This document shows, piece after piece, positions 1-9,372 of a DNA stretch of 64,000 nucleotides. The DNA is from OLB7 sp966250335 (GTDB lineage Bacteria > Bacteroidota > Ignavibacteria > OLB7), in the NCBI GenBank assembly GCA_966250335.1, contig CBINGZ010000017.1, positions 1-64,000 on the forward strand, written 5' to 3'. Within the stretch, counting starts at the first letter, position 1, and each line of letters starts with the position of its first letter. Both the position numbers and the translations under genes were made by a program. The notes below the pieces were generated by a model. That model was not told the DNA's origin. It did not search any database and saw only the letters and a list, made by a program, of their open reading frames with translations.

Positions 1-44
1 AGCCCGAACGGTTCAACAATAATCCATACCACTACAAAGTGGGA

Positions 45-551
45 CTAAACATCTAACCCGCCGATGAAGGTCTCATCGGCTTCGACCACGCCGGAGAGCT
101 TACGGAACGTCCCCGTCTTCATGGCAAGCCGGATACGATGCAGGAGGAACCACGCCGTTTTCTGCGTGATACCGAGTGCCCGGTGGATCTCATAGGACGA
201 TACCCCGTTCTTAGCGTTGGCGATCAACCACATGCCGCAAATCCACTTGTCCAGACCGAGGGGAGAGTCTTCCATGATCGTTCCGATCTTCACCGAGAAC
301 TGACGACGGCAACCACGGCACTTCCAGATACGGCGGGTGCTGATGAAGCTATGCTCTTTCGAGTCACAGCGAGGGCATGTTATGCCGTCCGGCCATACAA
401 GACCAACCATGCAGGCTAAGGCATTGTCGGGATTGGCGTAGTAGACGATTGCTTCCTGTAGCGTCCTCGGTAACGGGGCCGGTTCGAGTGTCGATTGTTG
501 GGCTTCTGTTTCCATGCCGTCGTGTACGGAAGGAACAGTTGGGTGTTTCAA
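45..551 (-). pseudogene. IS1595-family (ISXO2-like) transposase, 3'-truncated
   Basis: This 168-residue reading frame matches the N-terminal half of IS1595-family transposases. It has a zinc ribbon (CPRC near residue 59, CRGC about 20 residues later) followed by a helical DNA-binding part (SSYEIHRALGITQKTAWF) and the start of the DDE catalytic domain (VVEADETFIGG). The protein stops three residues after this motif, so only the first catalytic Asp is present. Family members are usually around 300 residues. Neither other frame continues the transposase toward base 1, which suggests the end was lost by deletion or a later insertion rather than by one frameshift. The longest frame uses TTG at 551; ATG at 515 is an alternative, and neither has a clear ribosome-binding site. 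It is almost certainly inactive. Confidence 0.85.
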
Positions 552-664
552 CTACTTAGCGGGAAATGTCAAAGAGCGATGTGGGATTCTGAGGGGGAAG
601 CCGTATGTTTCCGATGCATCTATAGCCGGTTGTCGGCATCAACGATCATTGAGGAGGATTGAGC

Positions 665-886
665 ATGGAGAACCCGGAGAACATCGCGGCGGGTGACGTT
701 GTATGGCATAAGACGGGGGATGGTAGGAGTAAATTCCTCGTGACAGAGCTAACTGATGTGAATGGTCAGGCTCATGCAAAGTGCTCATGGAGCGAAGGGA
801 ATATTGTCTTTACTGATTCTATTCCCCTTGTAGCCCTCACTAAGACCGAGGCACCAAAGAAGTCCAACACAATCTGGCGGACATAG
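665..886 (+). CDS. YodC-like (DUF2158-type) small protein
   Basis: This is a 73-residue soluble protein. Its pattern resembles the YodC/DUF2158 family: an early GDVV, a short beta-rich stretch, then AKCSW and a closing hydrophobic strand (IPLVAL). Members are small single-domain proteins of unknown role. The ATG at 665 is chosen because GAGGAGGA at 651-658 lies six bases before it, whereas the in-frame TTG at 659 would touch that site. It ends 11 bases from the stop of a second YodC-like gene on the other strand, so the two are tail to tail. The family call rests on motif resemblance only. Confidence 0.7.
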   Translation: MENPENIAAGDVVWHKTGDGRSKFLVTELTDVNGQAHAKCSWSEGNIVFTDSIPLVALTKTEAPKKSNTIWRT

Positions 887-897
887 CATCACGAAGA

Positions 898-1092
898 CTA
901 GCTATCCACCTTCGATAACTCCGAAGGTGGATACGCTTCCGTATGATGCGCGCCTTCATTGTCAATCCACGAGCAGAATATTCTTGCATCGGAGCAGTCG
1001 GAGCGTGTGATCTCGCCGATCTTATAGGCTACTTTTGGCCGATCGAGGTCATGAACCCATACCACAATGTCGCCCGGTTTAATCGTGTCCAT
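898..1092 (-). CDS. YodC-like (DUF2158-type) small protein, second copy
   Basis: This 64-residue protein has the same layout as the convergent gene at 665: IKPGDIVVW near the start, a variable middle, then ARIFCSWIDNEG and a terminal PPSEL segment. The two share the GD[IV]V and CSW landmarks but little else, so they are diverged relatives rather than a recent duplication. The ATG at 1092 has GGAAAG just upstream; an in-frame TTG at 1116 is possible but is poorly spaced from any ribosome-binding site. No function is known. Tail-to-tail placement means any transcription past either stop would be antisense to the other gene. Confidence 0.62.
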   Translation of the reverse strand: MDTIKPGDIVVWVHDLDRPKVAYKIGEITRSDCSDARIFCSWIDNEGAHHTEAYPPSELSKVDS

Positions 1093-1236
1093 GTTCTTTC
1101 CGTTGTTAGTGGTCAACTCCGTCTCACCCCAAACTTACCGAATCACCCCTAGCCCTTTCCAGACCCGACTTTATTGTAACGGGGGATGGGTGTGTGTGGC
1201 AAGTATATTGTTGCCTTTTTTATTGTAGTAAGAGAT

Positions 1237-1269
1237 AGTCAGCCGGAAAAGATTCCTTCCCGGCTGACT
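1237..1269 (-). terminator. Stem-loop after the 1623-aa gene
   Basis: A perfect 10-bp inverted repeat (AGTCAGCCGG with CCGGCTGACT) and 13-base loop lie 15 bases past the stop of the long minus-strand gene. A modest T-rich stretch follows in that direction. Probable intrinsic terminator. Confidence 0.6.
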
Positions 1270-1283
1270 ATGATCCCAATATT

Positions 1284-4200
1284 TTACCGAACGACAATGA
1301 TCTTCTCCACCACCCGGCGTCCACCGGCCACCAGCTCCACAACATACGTTCCGGCGCTCCATCCATGAGTGTCTACATCGATCGCGTACCGCCCCAATTC
1401 CATCCATTGGCGCGCCAGCGGCTCGGCGATCATCCGCCCCGTCTGATCGTAGACCCGCAGCCACGTATCGCCCGGCTCCACCACCGAGAACCGAAGTTCA
1501 CCGCCTACTGATATCGGGTTCGGATACACATCAAGGCGGTTCGATGCGGCCTGATGATCCACGACCCGCCGCACCTTCCCGGCTCCCTGCGGTTCCTCAA
1601 CCACGCTGAACAACTCCGCGATCGGATACAGCGATTCCCCCGCAAGCGGGATCGACGGCAATGATGCAGCCGCGTAGCGCAGACGAACGTAATACGTGCC
1701 CGACAGCAGGTCCAGCGTATCGACAAGGATTGCCCCGTGCAACGTGTCGGTCTTCCTGACAGCGAATGAATCCAGCCGGTGGACTACTTGGCCCGTGATC
1801 GAATCCACCAGCTCTGCGAAGAAGTCCACACGGTACGTGCCGCCATACGCCGTATCCCCCAGGAACGCCCCGTGAACTTCGCAGCCGATCACCACCGTGT
1901 CGTGTCCGGTGAACATCTCTGTCCGCATCAGCTCCCCGACCGTTGACGGCAGCGATACCGTGTACAACGCCGGAGGACGCTCCACCATCGGCACCGGACG
2001 CGCCAAGCTGTCCGTTGCCCGCCACACGTCAAGGATGCCCCCGGAGATGGAGGCACGCCGTCCGGCATCAAGCCGGAATGCGACTTCACGTCCGGTTGCG
2101 ACGTAGCCCTGCGGCCGCGTCTTGGCGAAGTGCTCACGGGTGGTCGTCAACTGGCCAGTCGTCGGCTGTTGCGCGAACGTCTCGAACAGCGCCGCGAAGG
2201 TGCCGAGCTGTTCAACCCGTGATGCGCTCCCGTTCGGGTTCATCCCGCCCCACTGGAAGGTGCGCGGGCCGATCGTTGTTCCCGTTACCCACGGCACCCG
2301 GATGTTCAGCATCGAGCCGTGGCGGTTGTAGCTCGGCCCCATGTAGTTGAACGGGTTGGCGACGATCGAGAAGCCCGGTTCCGCGTCGGCGGTCGTTGCC
2401 GTGCTTGCCTCGTTCAGCGATGCGATATTCGGCGCTGTCTGGATGCGGCCGGTCACGGGCTCCGACACCACCCGCCACCGACGGAGCGGCCCTGTCTTCT
2501 GTCCTTGAGTCGCTGCCTGATAGTTGATCCATGTCTGCGCATCGTAGCCGAGATAGGGGGGGCGTATGGCACGACCGTATCCGTAGTTCTCCCAGACAAT
2601 CCCTTCCTGTACCACGGCGTTGTGATCCTGCGTCTGATCCATCGACGGGAACCCCTGTACATCAGCGTTCTGCGATACGTCGCGCACGGTACCGGAGAGA
2701 ACCAACGGCACCGCTGTAAGAGTTACCGGCATCTGCACAACACGCGCGCAAGCGATTACGCTACTGTTCGGGTTCAGCTCATGCTGCCATGTCACCGTAA
2801 CGCTCGAATCCGCCGACGCCATGTTCACGTACGTCGGCACCGTCGGGTATTTGCCAATCCCTCCGCCCGCTCGGTTGCTGCTGATCGCCAGAACGCTGGA
2901 ATAGCTGCCGGGTGCGGCACCCCAGCGCGCCCACCACTGCGGTGTCGGCGCAAGACGACGGAGGATCGCCCGAACCCCCAACAAGGAATCCGACCACGCC
3001 ATGAGCACACCTCCGTGGAGCTGACTGATGACCGGCGTTCCCCACTTACGGGCGTCGTTCCCCTTGTGGAGCACGATCGATTCCAACGGCTGAAAGAACA
3101 CACGCGGTGTATGGGTAATCACCTCCTGCGTCGTGTCGTAGCGGAGATTGCGGAAGACGACTTCCCGCTGCTGCGTCAGGGGGTTGTAATGCGCCGTCCA
3201 CACTACCGACATCACCGTGTCGATGCCGATCGTCCGCACCGTCAATGACGGGAATCGGTTGATGAATCGGGTTGTGTCGGTCGGCACCAGGCTGTCACTG
3301 ATCGGATGCTCCCACGGCTCCCAGAGGATGCCGCCGGTTGCCGGGGTGATCGGGTAGGAGCGGCGATAATAGACCTTCGCCTGGTATTGTTCTCCCGGTG
3401 TATTGTCGTTCGGCGCACGGCGGTGATAGACGGCATGCCAGCGTGAGCCGTCGAAGACGAACTTTCGTTGTCCGTTGAAGCGCAGATCACCGAAGGCGAC
3501 ATGATCGGGCGGGTTCGTCGGCTCGATGCGCAGCAGGGCGCTCCTCCCTGGCCCCAACGTCAGGTTCACGATACTGTGACCGCTGACGATCGTATCCACT
3601 CCCATACGGGGGACGTTCGACAACGGAAGCCGCGTTGTATCGACCGCGATCTCACGGACTCTGTAGAGGCGAAGATCGGTGACGCCATACGGCAAATTCA
3701 GTTGCAGCAAGATCTCCCGCTGTTCGGCCAGCGTATCCCGCCCGTCGGTCACCGTGTCCGGGATCGGCTCGTATGTCCGTCGGTTACAGATAACGATATG
3801 TTGCGTGTCTCCTTTCGGATAGAAGAACCCGATTTCCACATAGCGTTTCCATGTCGAATCGACCACGCCGGTGATGGGATGTCGGGTTACGATGCTGTTG
3901 ACAATCTCGGTATCTGCCAGCGGCCTGTACAACGTATCATGCGTAGTATCCCGCTGATGCTCCGGATCGACCACCGTAGCATGATAGCTGTATCCGGACC
4001 GCCACCGCAGTTTCATCATCTCCGGCCCCACGCGCGACAGCCAGCGATTGATCTGTTTGATTGCTTCCCACCGCGTGTGCCAGCCGACATACATGTTCGG
4101 GATTTTCAACCGTACGGCACTCGCACCGGAGCCGTCCCTTCCCACCAACAGGAACGTATCGAGCCGGTCATATGTATCCCCATTCACGTTCGCATACAGC

Positions 4201-6155
4201 CCCGTCCCGAAGCAGCAATCCGTGTATCCCCACCATTGCCGACCTAACTCGCTGCCGAGATAGGCGTTATCCCGATCGCTGACCATTCTCCACCAGTTGA
4301 CGCCGTGGAAGCCGTAACTGGCTCCGAGTCCGATCATTGCCCGCAGTTCGGCCGGTTCCGGGATATGGCTGAACAAGGTATCAAGCTGCGTGAGCGTATC
4401 GCCGGTTACCGTATCGATCCAGGCACGGCCGCGGATCTCCACGTGACTGATGATCCCCGGAACTTGAATGAGTCGTCGCCCCGTCGCCTTCGAGATCTCC
4501 GCACCCTGATTCAATCCCGCCGCGAACCCGCCGAACAGCCAAGCGCCCGACACGTTCTTCCCCAGGTAGCTCCGTTGCAGCGTCGTCTGGTAGTCATCGA
4601 CGCCCTGGGCATCCTCGATCAATATCGGGATATGGCCTCTCCCTCCGTTACGCGCCGGAACAGACGGGAGGACGCGGTGTGGGATCTCGTAGACGTTCGA
4701 CGGCAACCAGCCCGGATTCCAGCCGCTCATGAAGCCGTCGATGGTATCGCGCGGATCATTCAGGTAGGTCTCGACAGCGATTTCATCCGGTGCGGCCAAT
4801 CCGTGAAAGGCGCGGCTGCCGAGATCGTAGATGAACGCGGGCACGCTATCGCCGACAGCCGCGCCTTTGTTGAAGCTGCTGCGGAGCAGCTTGTTCATCT
4901 CCTCGAACCCTGCAAACTCTTGCGGGTCGGGTTCGGTGCCGGACTCCAGGCGGATCACCTCCGGGCGGAGGGTGGTTCCGTCGGATGTCAGGAACTGTGC
5001 GGCCTCGACCACCACCGTGTCACGGAATCGTTTGTCAACGAGCCGTGTGCCGAGCATCCGTTGCCCCAGCGAGTCGCGGAGCTTCACCGATCGCAGAAAC
5101 ACGTGTTCATGCCCGAGATAATAGACCCTGATATCGAACCGTCGGGACTCGTTGGGGAGATATGCGGGGCCGCGTGTGCTGTCCTTGCACATCGACATGG
5201 AGAACGGGAAGGCGATGGTTCGGTAATTATTGAAGTTCGGAGTACCACGCAAACTGTCCTTCCGCACGGCAAAGGAATCGATCAATATCTCGGTGTTCGA
5301 TGTGGCAGTGACGGCTCCCGACTTCGTGTAGTACGTCATCCCTTCAGGGATTTCGTAGTAGATCGCAACGCCAATCAGTCGCGTCGAATCAGGAACTGAG
5401 TTGTCCGGCACACTTCGTAAATGTCCCTCGACAACCACGTATTGCGTATCCTGCCACTTCACCCCCACAGACTGCCGATAACCCATGATCTCAAGCCAGC
5501 GGTTCATCGTTCCCACGCTGTCGGCGTTGTGCGTTACCATCCCCTCTTTCGGATAGCGATACACCTGCATGGTGTTCCAGTCGATCACCGGGTTCCATGC
5601 CACCAACGTATTTGCCGTCACCGTGTCCGGGTGCAATGACCACTCCGCATACGTCGTAATCTTCGATCCCAGAACAATTGTGTTCTCGTTCAAAGACCCG
5701 ATGCCTGATAGCCCCATAAATTTCCATATCGAGTATGGAGACTGGCTTGCAGCAAAGGGATGGAATTCAAGCTGCCTTCCGAACCCTCCCGTCGTCCATT
5801 TCGGGAAGCCGTGGCTCCCGTTGATAACGAGTCGGTCCGTCGCAAGAATGTTCGGTGCGCTCACCAGCGATGCCACTTCCGACGGCGGGTAGTTCGCAAA
5901 CAGCACATTCAACCCCAAGCTGTGCGCCGAATCCCACAATCTCATCGAACCCGGAGGATCATAATACGATCCCCATCTCGTGAAGTTCGCACTGATGAGG
6001 AATTCCCCCGGCGCTATACCGTAGGTCGGTTTCAACGGAACCTGACCAAGCAGCGCAAACGGTGACACGGCAAGGATCACCAGCAATCGAAACATCGTAA
6101 TACGGATCTTGCAACTTCGACGCACCAATGCGCCGAACGATCGAGTATCGTTCAT
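1284..6155 (-). CDS. Giant secreted surface protein with T9SS type A sorting domain (1623 aa)
   Basis: The protein opens with a basic n-region and a hydrophobic signal core (FRLLVILAVSPFALLG, near residues 22-37). It closes with a type IX secretion sorting domain: VYPNP about 90 residues from the end, a beta-sandwich ending in WSAGTYVVEL, and a terminal KIIVVR. It should cross the inner membrane by Sec and then the outer membrane by T9SS. The start at 6155 is supported by AGGAAGGAGG a few bases upstream; the inner ATG at 6095 has no such site. I do not recognise the roughly 1,500-residue middle. It is rich in Trp, Tyr and Thr and has a possible glycosidase- or sialidase-like feel (GVNWWRMVSDRDN; SRWHAVYHRR) but no diagnostic motif. 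The gene is less GC-rich than the chromosomal part of the window and followed by a hairpin. Confidence 0.88.
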   Translation of the reverse strand: MNDTRSFGALVRRSCKIRITMFRLLVILAVSPFALLGQVPLKPTYGIAPGEFLISANFTRWGSYYDPPGSMRLWDSAHSLGLNVLFANYPPSEVASLVSAPNILATDRLVINGSHGFPKWTTGGFGRQLEFHPFAASQSPYSIWKFMGLSGIGSLNENTIVLGSKITTYAEWSLHPDTVTANTLVAWNPVIDWNTMQVYRYPKEGMVTHNADSVGTMNRWLEIMGYRQSVGVKWQDTQYVVVEGHLRSVPDNSVPDSTRLIGVAIYYEIPEGMTYYTKSGAVTATSNTEILIDSFAVRKDSLRGTPNFNNYRTIAFPFSMSMCKDSTRGPAYLPNESRRFDIRVYYLGHEHVFLRSVKLRDSLGQRMLGTRLVDKRFRDTVVVEAAQFLTSDGTTLRPEVIRLESGTEPDPQEFAGFEEMNKLLRSSFNKGAAVGDSVPAFIYDLGSRAFHGLAAPDEIAVETYLNDPRDTIDGFMSGWNPGWLPSNVYEIPHRVLPSVPARNGGRGHIPILIEDAQGVDDYQTTLQRSYLGKNVSGAWLFGGFAAGLNQGAEISKATGRRLIQVPGIISHVEIRGRAWIDTVTGDTLTQLDTLFSHIPEPAELRAMIGLGASYGFHGVNWWRMVSDRDNAYLGSELGRQWWGYTDCCFGTGLYANVNGDTYDRLDTFLLVGRDGSGASAVRLKIPNMYVGWHTRWEAIKQINRWLSRVGPEMMKLRWRSGYSYHATVVDPEHQRDTTHDTLYRPLADTEIVNSIVTRHPITGVVDSTWKRYVEIGFFYPKGDTQHIVICNRRTYEPIPDTVTDGRDTLAEQREILLQLNLPYGVTDLRLYRVREIAVDTTRLPLSNVPRMGVDTIVSGHSIVNLTLGPGRSALLRIEPTNPPDHVAFGDLRFNGQRKFVFDGSRWHAVYHRRAPNDNTPGEQYQAKVYYRRSYPITPATGGILWEPWEHPISDSLVPTDTTRFINRFPSLTVRTIGIDTVMSVVWTAHYNPLTQQREVVFRNLRYDTTQEVITHTPRVFFQPLESIVLHKGNDARKWGTPVISQLHGGVLMAWSDSLLGVRAILRRLAPTPQWWARWGAAPGSYSSVLAISSNRAGGGIGKYPTVPTYVNMASADSSVTVTWQHELNPNSSVIACARVVQMPVTLTAVPLVLSGTVRDVSQNADVQGFPSMDQTQDHNAVVQEGIVWENYGYGRAIRPPYLGYDAQTWINYQAATQGQKTGPLRRWRVVSEPVTGRIQTAPNIASLNEASTATTADAEPGFSIVANPFNYMGPSYNRHGSMLNIRVPWVTGTTIGPRTFQWGGMNPNGSASRVEQLGTFAALFETFAQQPTTGQLTTTREHFAKTRPQGYVATGREVAFRLDAGRRASISGGILDVWRATDSLARPVPMVERPPALYTVSLPSTVGELMRTEMFTGHDTVVIGCEVHGAFLGDTAYGGTYRVDFFAELVDSITGQVVHRLDSFAVRKTDTLHGAILVDTLDLLSGTYYVRLRYAAASLPSIPLAGESLYPIAELFSVVEEPQGAGKVRRVVDHQAASNRLDVYPNPISVGGELRFSVVEPGDTWLRVYDQTGRMIAEPLARQWMELGRYAIDVDTHGWSAGTYVVELVAGGRRVVEKIIVVR

Positions 6156-6293
6156 CCTGTTCCTCCTTCCTGCACGACTATGTGCGAGTGTCTATGACTG
6201 TTGTGGCCGCGCTCTCCCCCGGCATTTCCGGCGCCGCCGTTACTTCCACTCTCGCCGTTCCACCTGGGATAACTCCAACAACGATACAGATCT

Positions 6294-7910
6294 CTATTCC
6301 TTGACAACGCTCGCCGCCGCTACCAATACTCCCTCTCCGTCATACATCGATACCAGATACACACCCGCCAAGGCATCCCCAACATGCCACACCGCCGCAC
6401 CCCGCCATGGTTCCACTTCCCCCCAAGCTACACGGCGTCCTACAAGATCGGTCACCATGAACCGTTCCGGCATCCGATCCAGATCACCACGCCATGCGAT
6501 ATTCAGCTCATCGTGTACAGGGTTCGGCCAGAGTCGCACCGCGTCCTTATGCCTCCCGGCCGCGATCGTCCGTATCCCCGCAACGCTATCGGGCCCAGGT
6601 ATCTCCGGGCCTCCTGCGAAAATCACCGCGATACCGTTGTTCCCCGTACCACCAACATTGTTGTAGGTCCAGTTACATCCCCCTATGTCCGGCCAACCGT
6701 CCCCGTTCACGTCCAGAACATCCGTCGACCGACCATCGAACACCGTGCCTCCTTTCCAACCGTCGGTATACCATGCCTCATATGTCGTATCGACTCCATT
6801 GGCTCCACCCGAATACCAATACGCCGTGCCCCCATCCTCACCTCCAGTCAAGACCATCTCGTACCGACGTCCTCGATCGTTGATATATCCTCCACTCAAC
6901 GTATTATATCCCGGAAACACTACATCCGCTTCGTCGGCTCGATACAATCGCTGCCGACGCTCCGCTGGGGTCTTCAATGATCCCGACCGGTAGATATACC
7001 CTCCCCGAAACGCCATATCCTTTATTCCGTCACCGTCAATGTCCAGCAGCCACGGATGGAGACTACCATAAATACGCGGGTTCTCCGGGCCGAACAGGAT
7101 TTCACGGTCGGGGTTGCTCCACGACCACGGCGACGTAGCATTCCCCCAATAGAACTTCAGTTTCCACCCGGCGAGATATCCCGCTGCCGTTACCATGTCA
7201 ACGTATCCGTCTCCGTCTATATCGCCCAATGACATATATGAAAAATCACTGACGATCCGTTCGGTATCCTTCACAATGATCGTTGGCTCAGTTGCCGTAA
7301 ATCCGGGCCCGCCTCGATACAACCACACTTCTAAATCCAAACCAATACACCCCTGCATAACGGCCAGCTCATCGCCGGGCTTCCCATCAGCGTTCACCAC
7401 TTGCACCCCGTTGACACACAACCATTCCCCAGCTACATCCATCGGTGTATCGGACATCCGACCGGACATGACTTCAAACATCCGCAACTGCTGCCAATAC
7501 GTCGTTCCAGGATGCGATGTATCCACACGGATCGAACCGAATCCCACCATCTTCCGATCATCCCCGAAGAACTCACCAACCACCGGATATGTGGGGGTTG
7601 CTAACCCGTCCGTCTGCCAATCGGCTATCGTATCCGGCGGATCTCCACCATAAAACAGCTTCCACTGAGCAGGAACGTCATCCTGCGGCCCGAACTGCAC
7701 AAAGAAATCATCATACCCGTCTCCGTTCACGTCCAGACCTCCACCGATCCCCCCGCCATACCGATCATCACCCGTCGACCGTCCCTCCATCCGCCACAAC
7801 TGACGCGATGCCATGTTCACCCCCTGCGGATTCGCCGTGATCGTCCCCTGTGCCTGGACAGCGACCGCCGCCAGCACCCATAATCCGACTATCATCACGA
7901 TCCGCTTCAT
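6294..7910 (-). CDS. Secreted FG-GAP/VCBS-repeat protein with T9SS sorting domain
   Basis: This 538-residue protein has a signal peptide (MKRIVMIVGLWVLAAVAVQAQ). At least four FG-GAP-type blade motifs contain calcium-binding D-x-[DN]-G-D-G loops: LDVNGDGYDD, GDIDGDGYVD, LDIDGDGIKD and LDVNGDGWPD. This points to an integrin-alpha-like beta-propeller. The C-terminus is a T9SS type A sorting domain (LWPNPVHDELNIAW ... LAGVYLVSM). The open frame extends to 8087, but the ATG at 7910 is preferred because it begins a clean signal peptide and has AGGGA five bases upstream. It lies on the same strand as the 1623-aa surface protein, 138 bases upstream of that gene. Ligand and role are unknown; surface display and calcium binding are inferred from the domains. 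Confidence 0.85.
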   Translation of the reverse strand: MKRIVMIVGLWVLAAVAVQAQGTITANPQGVNMASRQLWRMEGRSTGDDRYGGGIGGGLDVNGDGYDDFFVQFGPQDDVPAQWKLFYGGDPPDTIADWQTDGLATPTYPVVGEFFGDDRKMVGFGSIRVDTSHPGTTYWQQLRMFEVMSGRMSDTPMDVAGEWLCVNGVQVVNADGKPGDELAVMQGCIGLDLEVWLYRGGPGFTATEPTIIVKDTERIVSDFSYMSLGDIDGDGYVDMVTAAGYLAGWKLKFYWGNATSPWSWSNPDREILFGPENPRIYGSLHPWLLDIDGDGIKDMAFRGGYIYRSGSLKTPAERRQRLYRADEADVVFPGYNTLSGGYINDRGRRYEMVLTGGEDGGTAYWYSGGANGVDTTYEAWYTDGWKGGTVFDGRSTDVLDVNGDGWPDIGGCNWTYNNVGGTGNNGIAVIFAGGPEIPGPDSVAGIRTIAAGRHKDAVRLWPNPVHDELNIAWRGDLDRMPERFMVTDLVGRRVAWGEVEPWRGAAVWHVGDALAGVYLVSMYDGEGVLVAAASVVKE

Positions 7911-8502
7911 CGAGTTCCCTTGTCTTCCGTTGGCCTTTGTCGTTCCGGTTCGTTCCCGTTGACACCGGAACAGCTTCCTGTTCTCATCCGTTGCGAGTAT
8001 AGCATCATTCCGCGACATTTGACAGATCATATTCTCATATTCCCGGAAACCGTATTGTCGGTCTGAACAGGTTGTTCCGTTCCACATTCGTATCTATTCC
8101 GTACGGTGGTCTTCCTCATTCTGTCCCGGTTCCGTTCTGGAATTGAGCCTTATTCACTCCTCATGAAGTCATTCACTGGCAACGAACGGACAGCATATCA
8201 GCTACGGATTGACAATGATTCGGCAACGAAGGAGCAACAGCCCGGCCACTTGAATGTTATCGTCACTCCGGTATCGGTTTCTCGGTCACGGCGGTTCACA
8301 CCTAGTTGCTCTTCTGAGTCTCCTTGCCCTTCGCGTTTCGTCGGTTTTCGTCGGTTTCTGTGATCCACCGTCCGCACCCGAAGAAGCCGCTCAAATGCCC
8401 GTAGAGCCCCGTTTCATCATTCAGACTACTTATTCATCTCCGCCTGTCGACTCAACAGCAGCCCTCTACGGCCTTCACACGGCCCGTTTCCTCAACACGC
8501 CA
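7911..8502. other. 592-bp gap upstream of the FG-GAP gene
   Basis: No convincing gene is visible. It holds a candidate promoter on the minus strand and, near 8333-8358, a short tandem TTCGTCGGTTT repeat. Open frames here are short, start poorly and resemble no family. Confidence 0.5.
7996..8003 (-). promoter_or_regulatory. Possible extended -10 promoter of the FG-GAP gene
   Basis: On the minus strand TGCTATACT fits an extended -10 element (TGnTATAAT), about 85 bases upstream of the chosen start at 7910. No good -35 hexamer is seen at the usual distance, so the call is tentative. Confidence 0.35.
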
Positions 8503-9060
8503 TCACTCCGGCAGGCTGCCGGCAACGCCTGCAACGCTCCCGGCGATGTTCACCTGATTCTGCCCGATGTTTACTTGTACTGCCGGAAGCTTCATCCGCC
8601 GTATCCGCGCCAGCGTCTCCAACGCCCGCAGGTAGCGCCGTTGCAGTTGCACGTTCCGCCGCTCCCACATCTCTTGTTGCCGCATCGTCACCCCGCTTGA
8701 CGCCGTAAGTTCCCACTGACTCACATAGTGGTGAAGCCATGACAGACCGATCTCCTCGATCACCATCCGCTCGATAGGGGGAGCGGTCTCGTATCCCAGA
8801 TCATGCATCACACCCGCCACCGCAGCCCGCACTGTCTCACTGAAGCCCGCCGATACCCTGAACTTGTCTTCGATGAAGACTTCCCGCGCATGCTTCGCCA
8901 TGTCGCCGACTTCACGCCATGCCTCCGGGTGATCCCGCCAGTACCGGCGCACCGCCTGGATTGCCTCCTTGGTCGGCTTCTCCTTCTGTGTCGGTGCCAG
9001 CACGTCGTACAGGTCTTTCGATGCCGCTATCGGGAAGCTCTTTCCCTTCGTCTTGCTCAC
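8503..9060 (-). CDS. Unknown helical protein of mobile-element type (gene B, 185 aa)
   Basis: This 185-residue protein starts with MSKTKGKSF and is mostly helical, with a Trp/Arg-rich first half (AVRRYWRDHPEAWREVGDMA). A conserved-looking core follows (MVIEEIGLSWLHHYVSQWEL, then RRNVQLQRRYLRALETLARI). It ends in a short beta repeat, VQVNIGQNQVNIAG. The GTG start at 9060 is preceded by GGAGG seven bases upstream. That site and start lie inside the 3' end of the preceding gene in another frame, giving a 149-base overlap. It resembles a recurrent unnamed protein of integrated elements, possibly DNA-binding or small-terminase-like, but I cannot assign a function. It is the last gene of the replication-module run. 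Confidence 0.72.
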   Translation of the reverse strand: MSKTKGKSFPIAASKDLYDVLAPTQKEKPTKEAIQAVRRYWRDHPEAWREVGDMAKHAREVFIEDKFRVSAGFSETVRAAVAGVMHDLGYETAPPIERMVIEEIGLSWLHHYVSQWELTASSGVTMRQQEMWERRNVQLQRRYLRALETLARIRRMKLPAVQVNIGQNQVNIAGSVAGVAGSLPE

Positions 9061-9367
9061 GTCGTTTCCTCCATTGTCCTTTGTGATGGTGATACCCGGC
9101 CGCCGCAAGCTCGGCGGCAACCAGGTCGTGAATGCGCTGGTAGATCCCTTGAACCTGCCTGTCGTCTTCCCTCCATCGTTCGACAAGCTCACGTTCCCGT
9201 TGCTTTCGCTCCATCCGTTCGGCTTCCTCACGGTCGCGTGTAAGCTCACGAAGCCGGACGACCAGCTCCGCGAATTCGCCCCTGCCGACATAGCGGGAAA
9301 CGACCCTTCCGCCGATCCTTTCTTTCTCGTAGTAGTACGTTCGATTGCCCCGCCGTTCGATGCCCAT
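8912..9367 (-). CDS. Unknown basic coiled-coil protein of mobile-element type (gene A, 151 aa)
   Basis: The protein starts MGIERRGNRTYYYEKERIGG, a compact beta element (YYY ... GGRVVSRYVG). A long charged coiled coil runs from roughly residue 30 to 90, and an AAGYHHHKGQWRKRR segment follows near residue 105. The tail after that point is Gly/Pro/Glu-rich and lies in the 149-base overlap with gene B. The tail may therefore be unconstrained, or the frame may be a relic of frameshifted termination. The ATG at 9367 follows AGGGG by about seven bases. Immediately upstream are four tandem repeats (9373-9446), so expression may be controlled there. Function unknown; nucleic-acid binding is a guess from charge. 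Confidence 0.65.
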   Translation of the reverse strand: MGIERRGNRTYYYEKERIGGRVVSRYVGRGEFAELVVRLRELTRDREEAERMERKQRERELVERWREDDRQVQGIYQRIHDLVAAELAAAGYHHHKGQWRKRREQDEGKELPDSGIERPVRRAGTDTEGEADQGGNPGGAPVLAGSPGGMA

Positions 9368-9372
9368 TTTGA

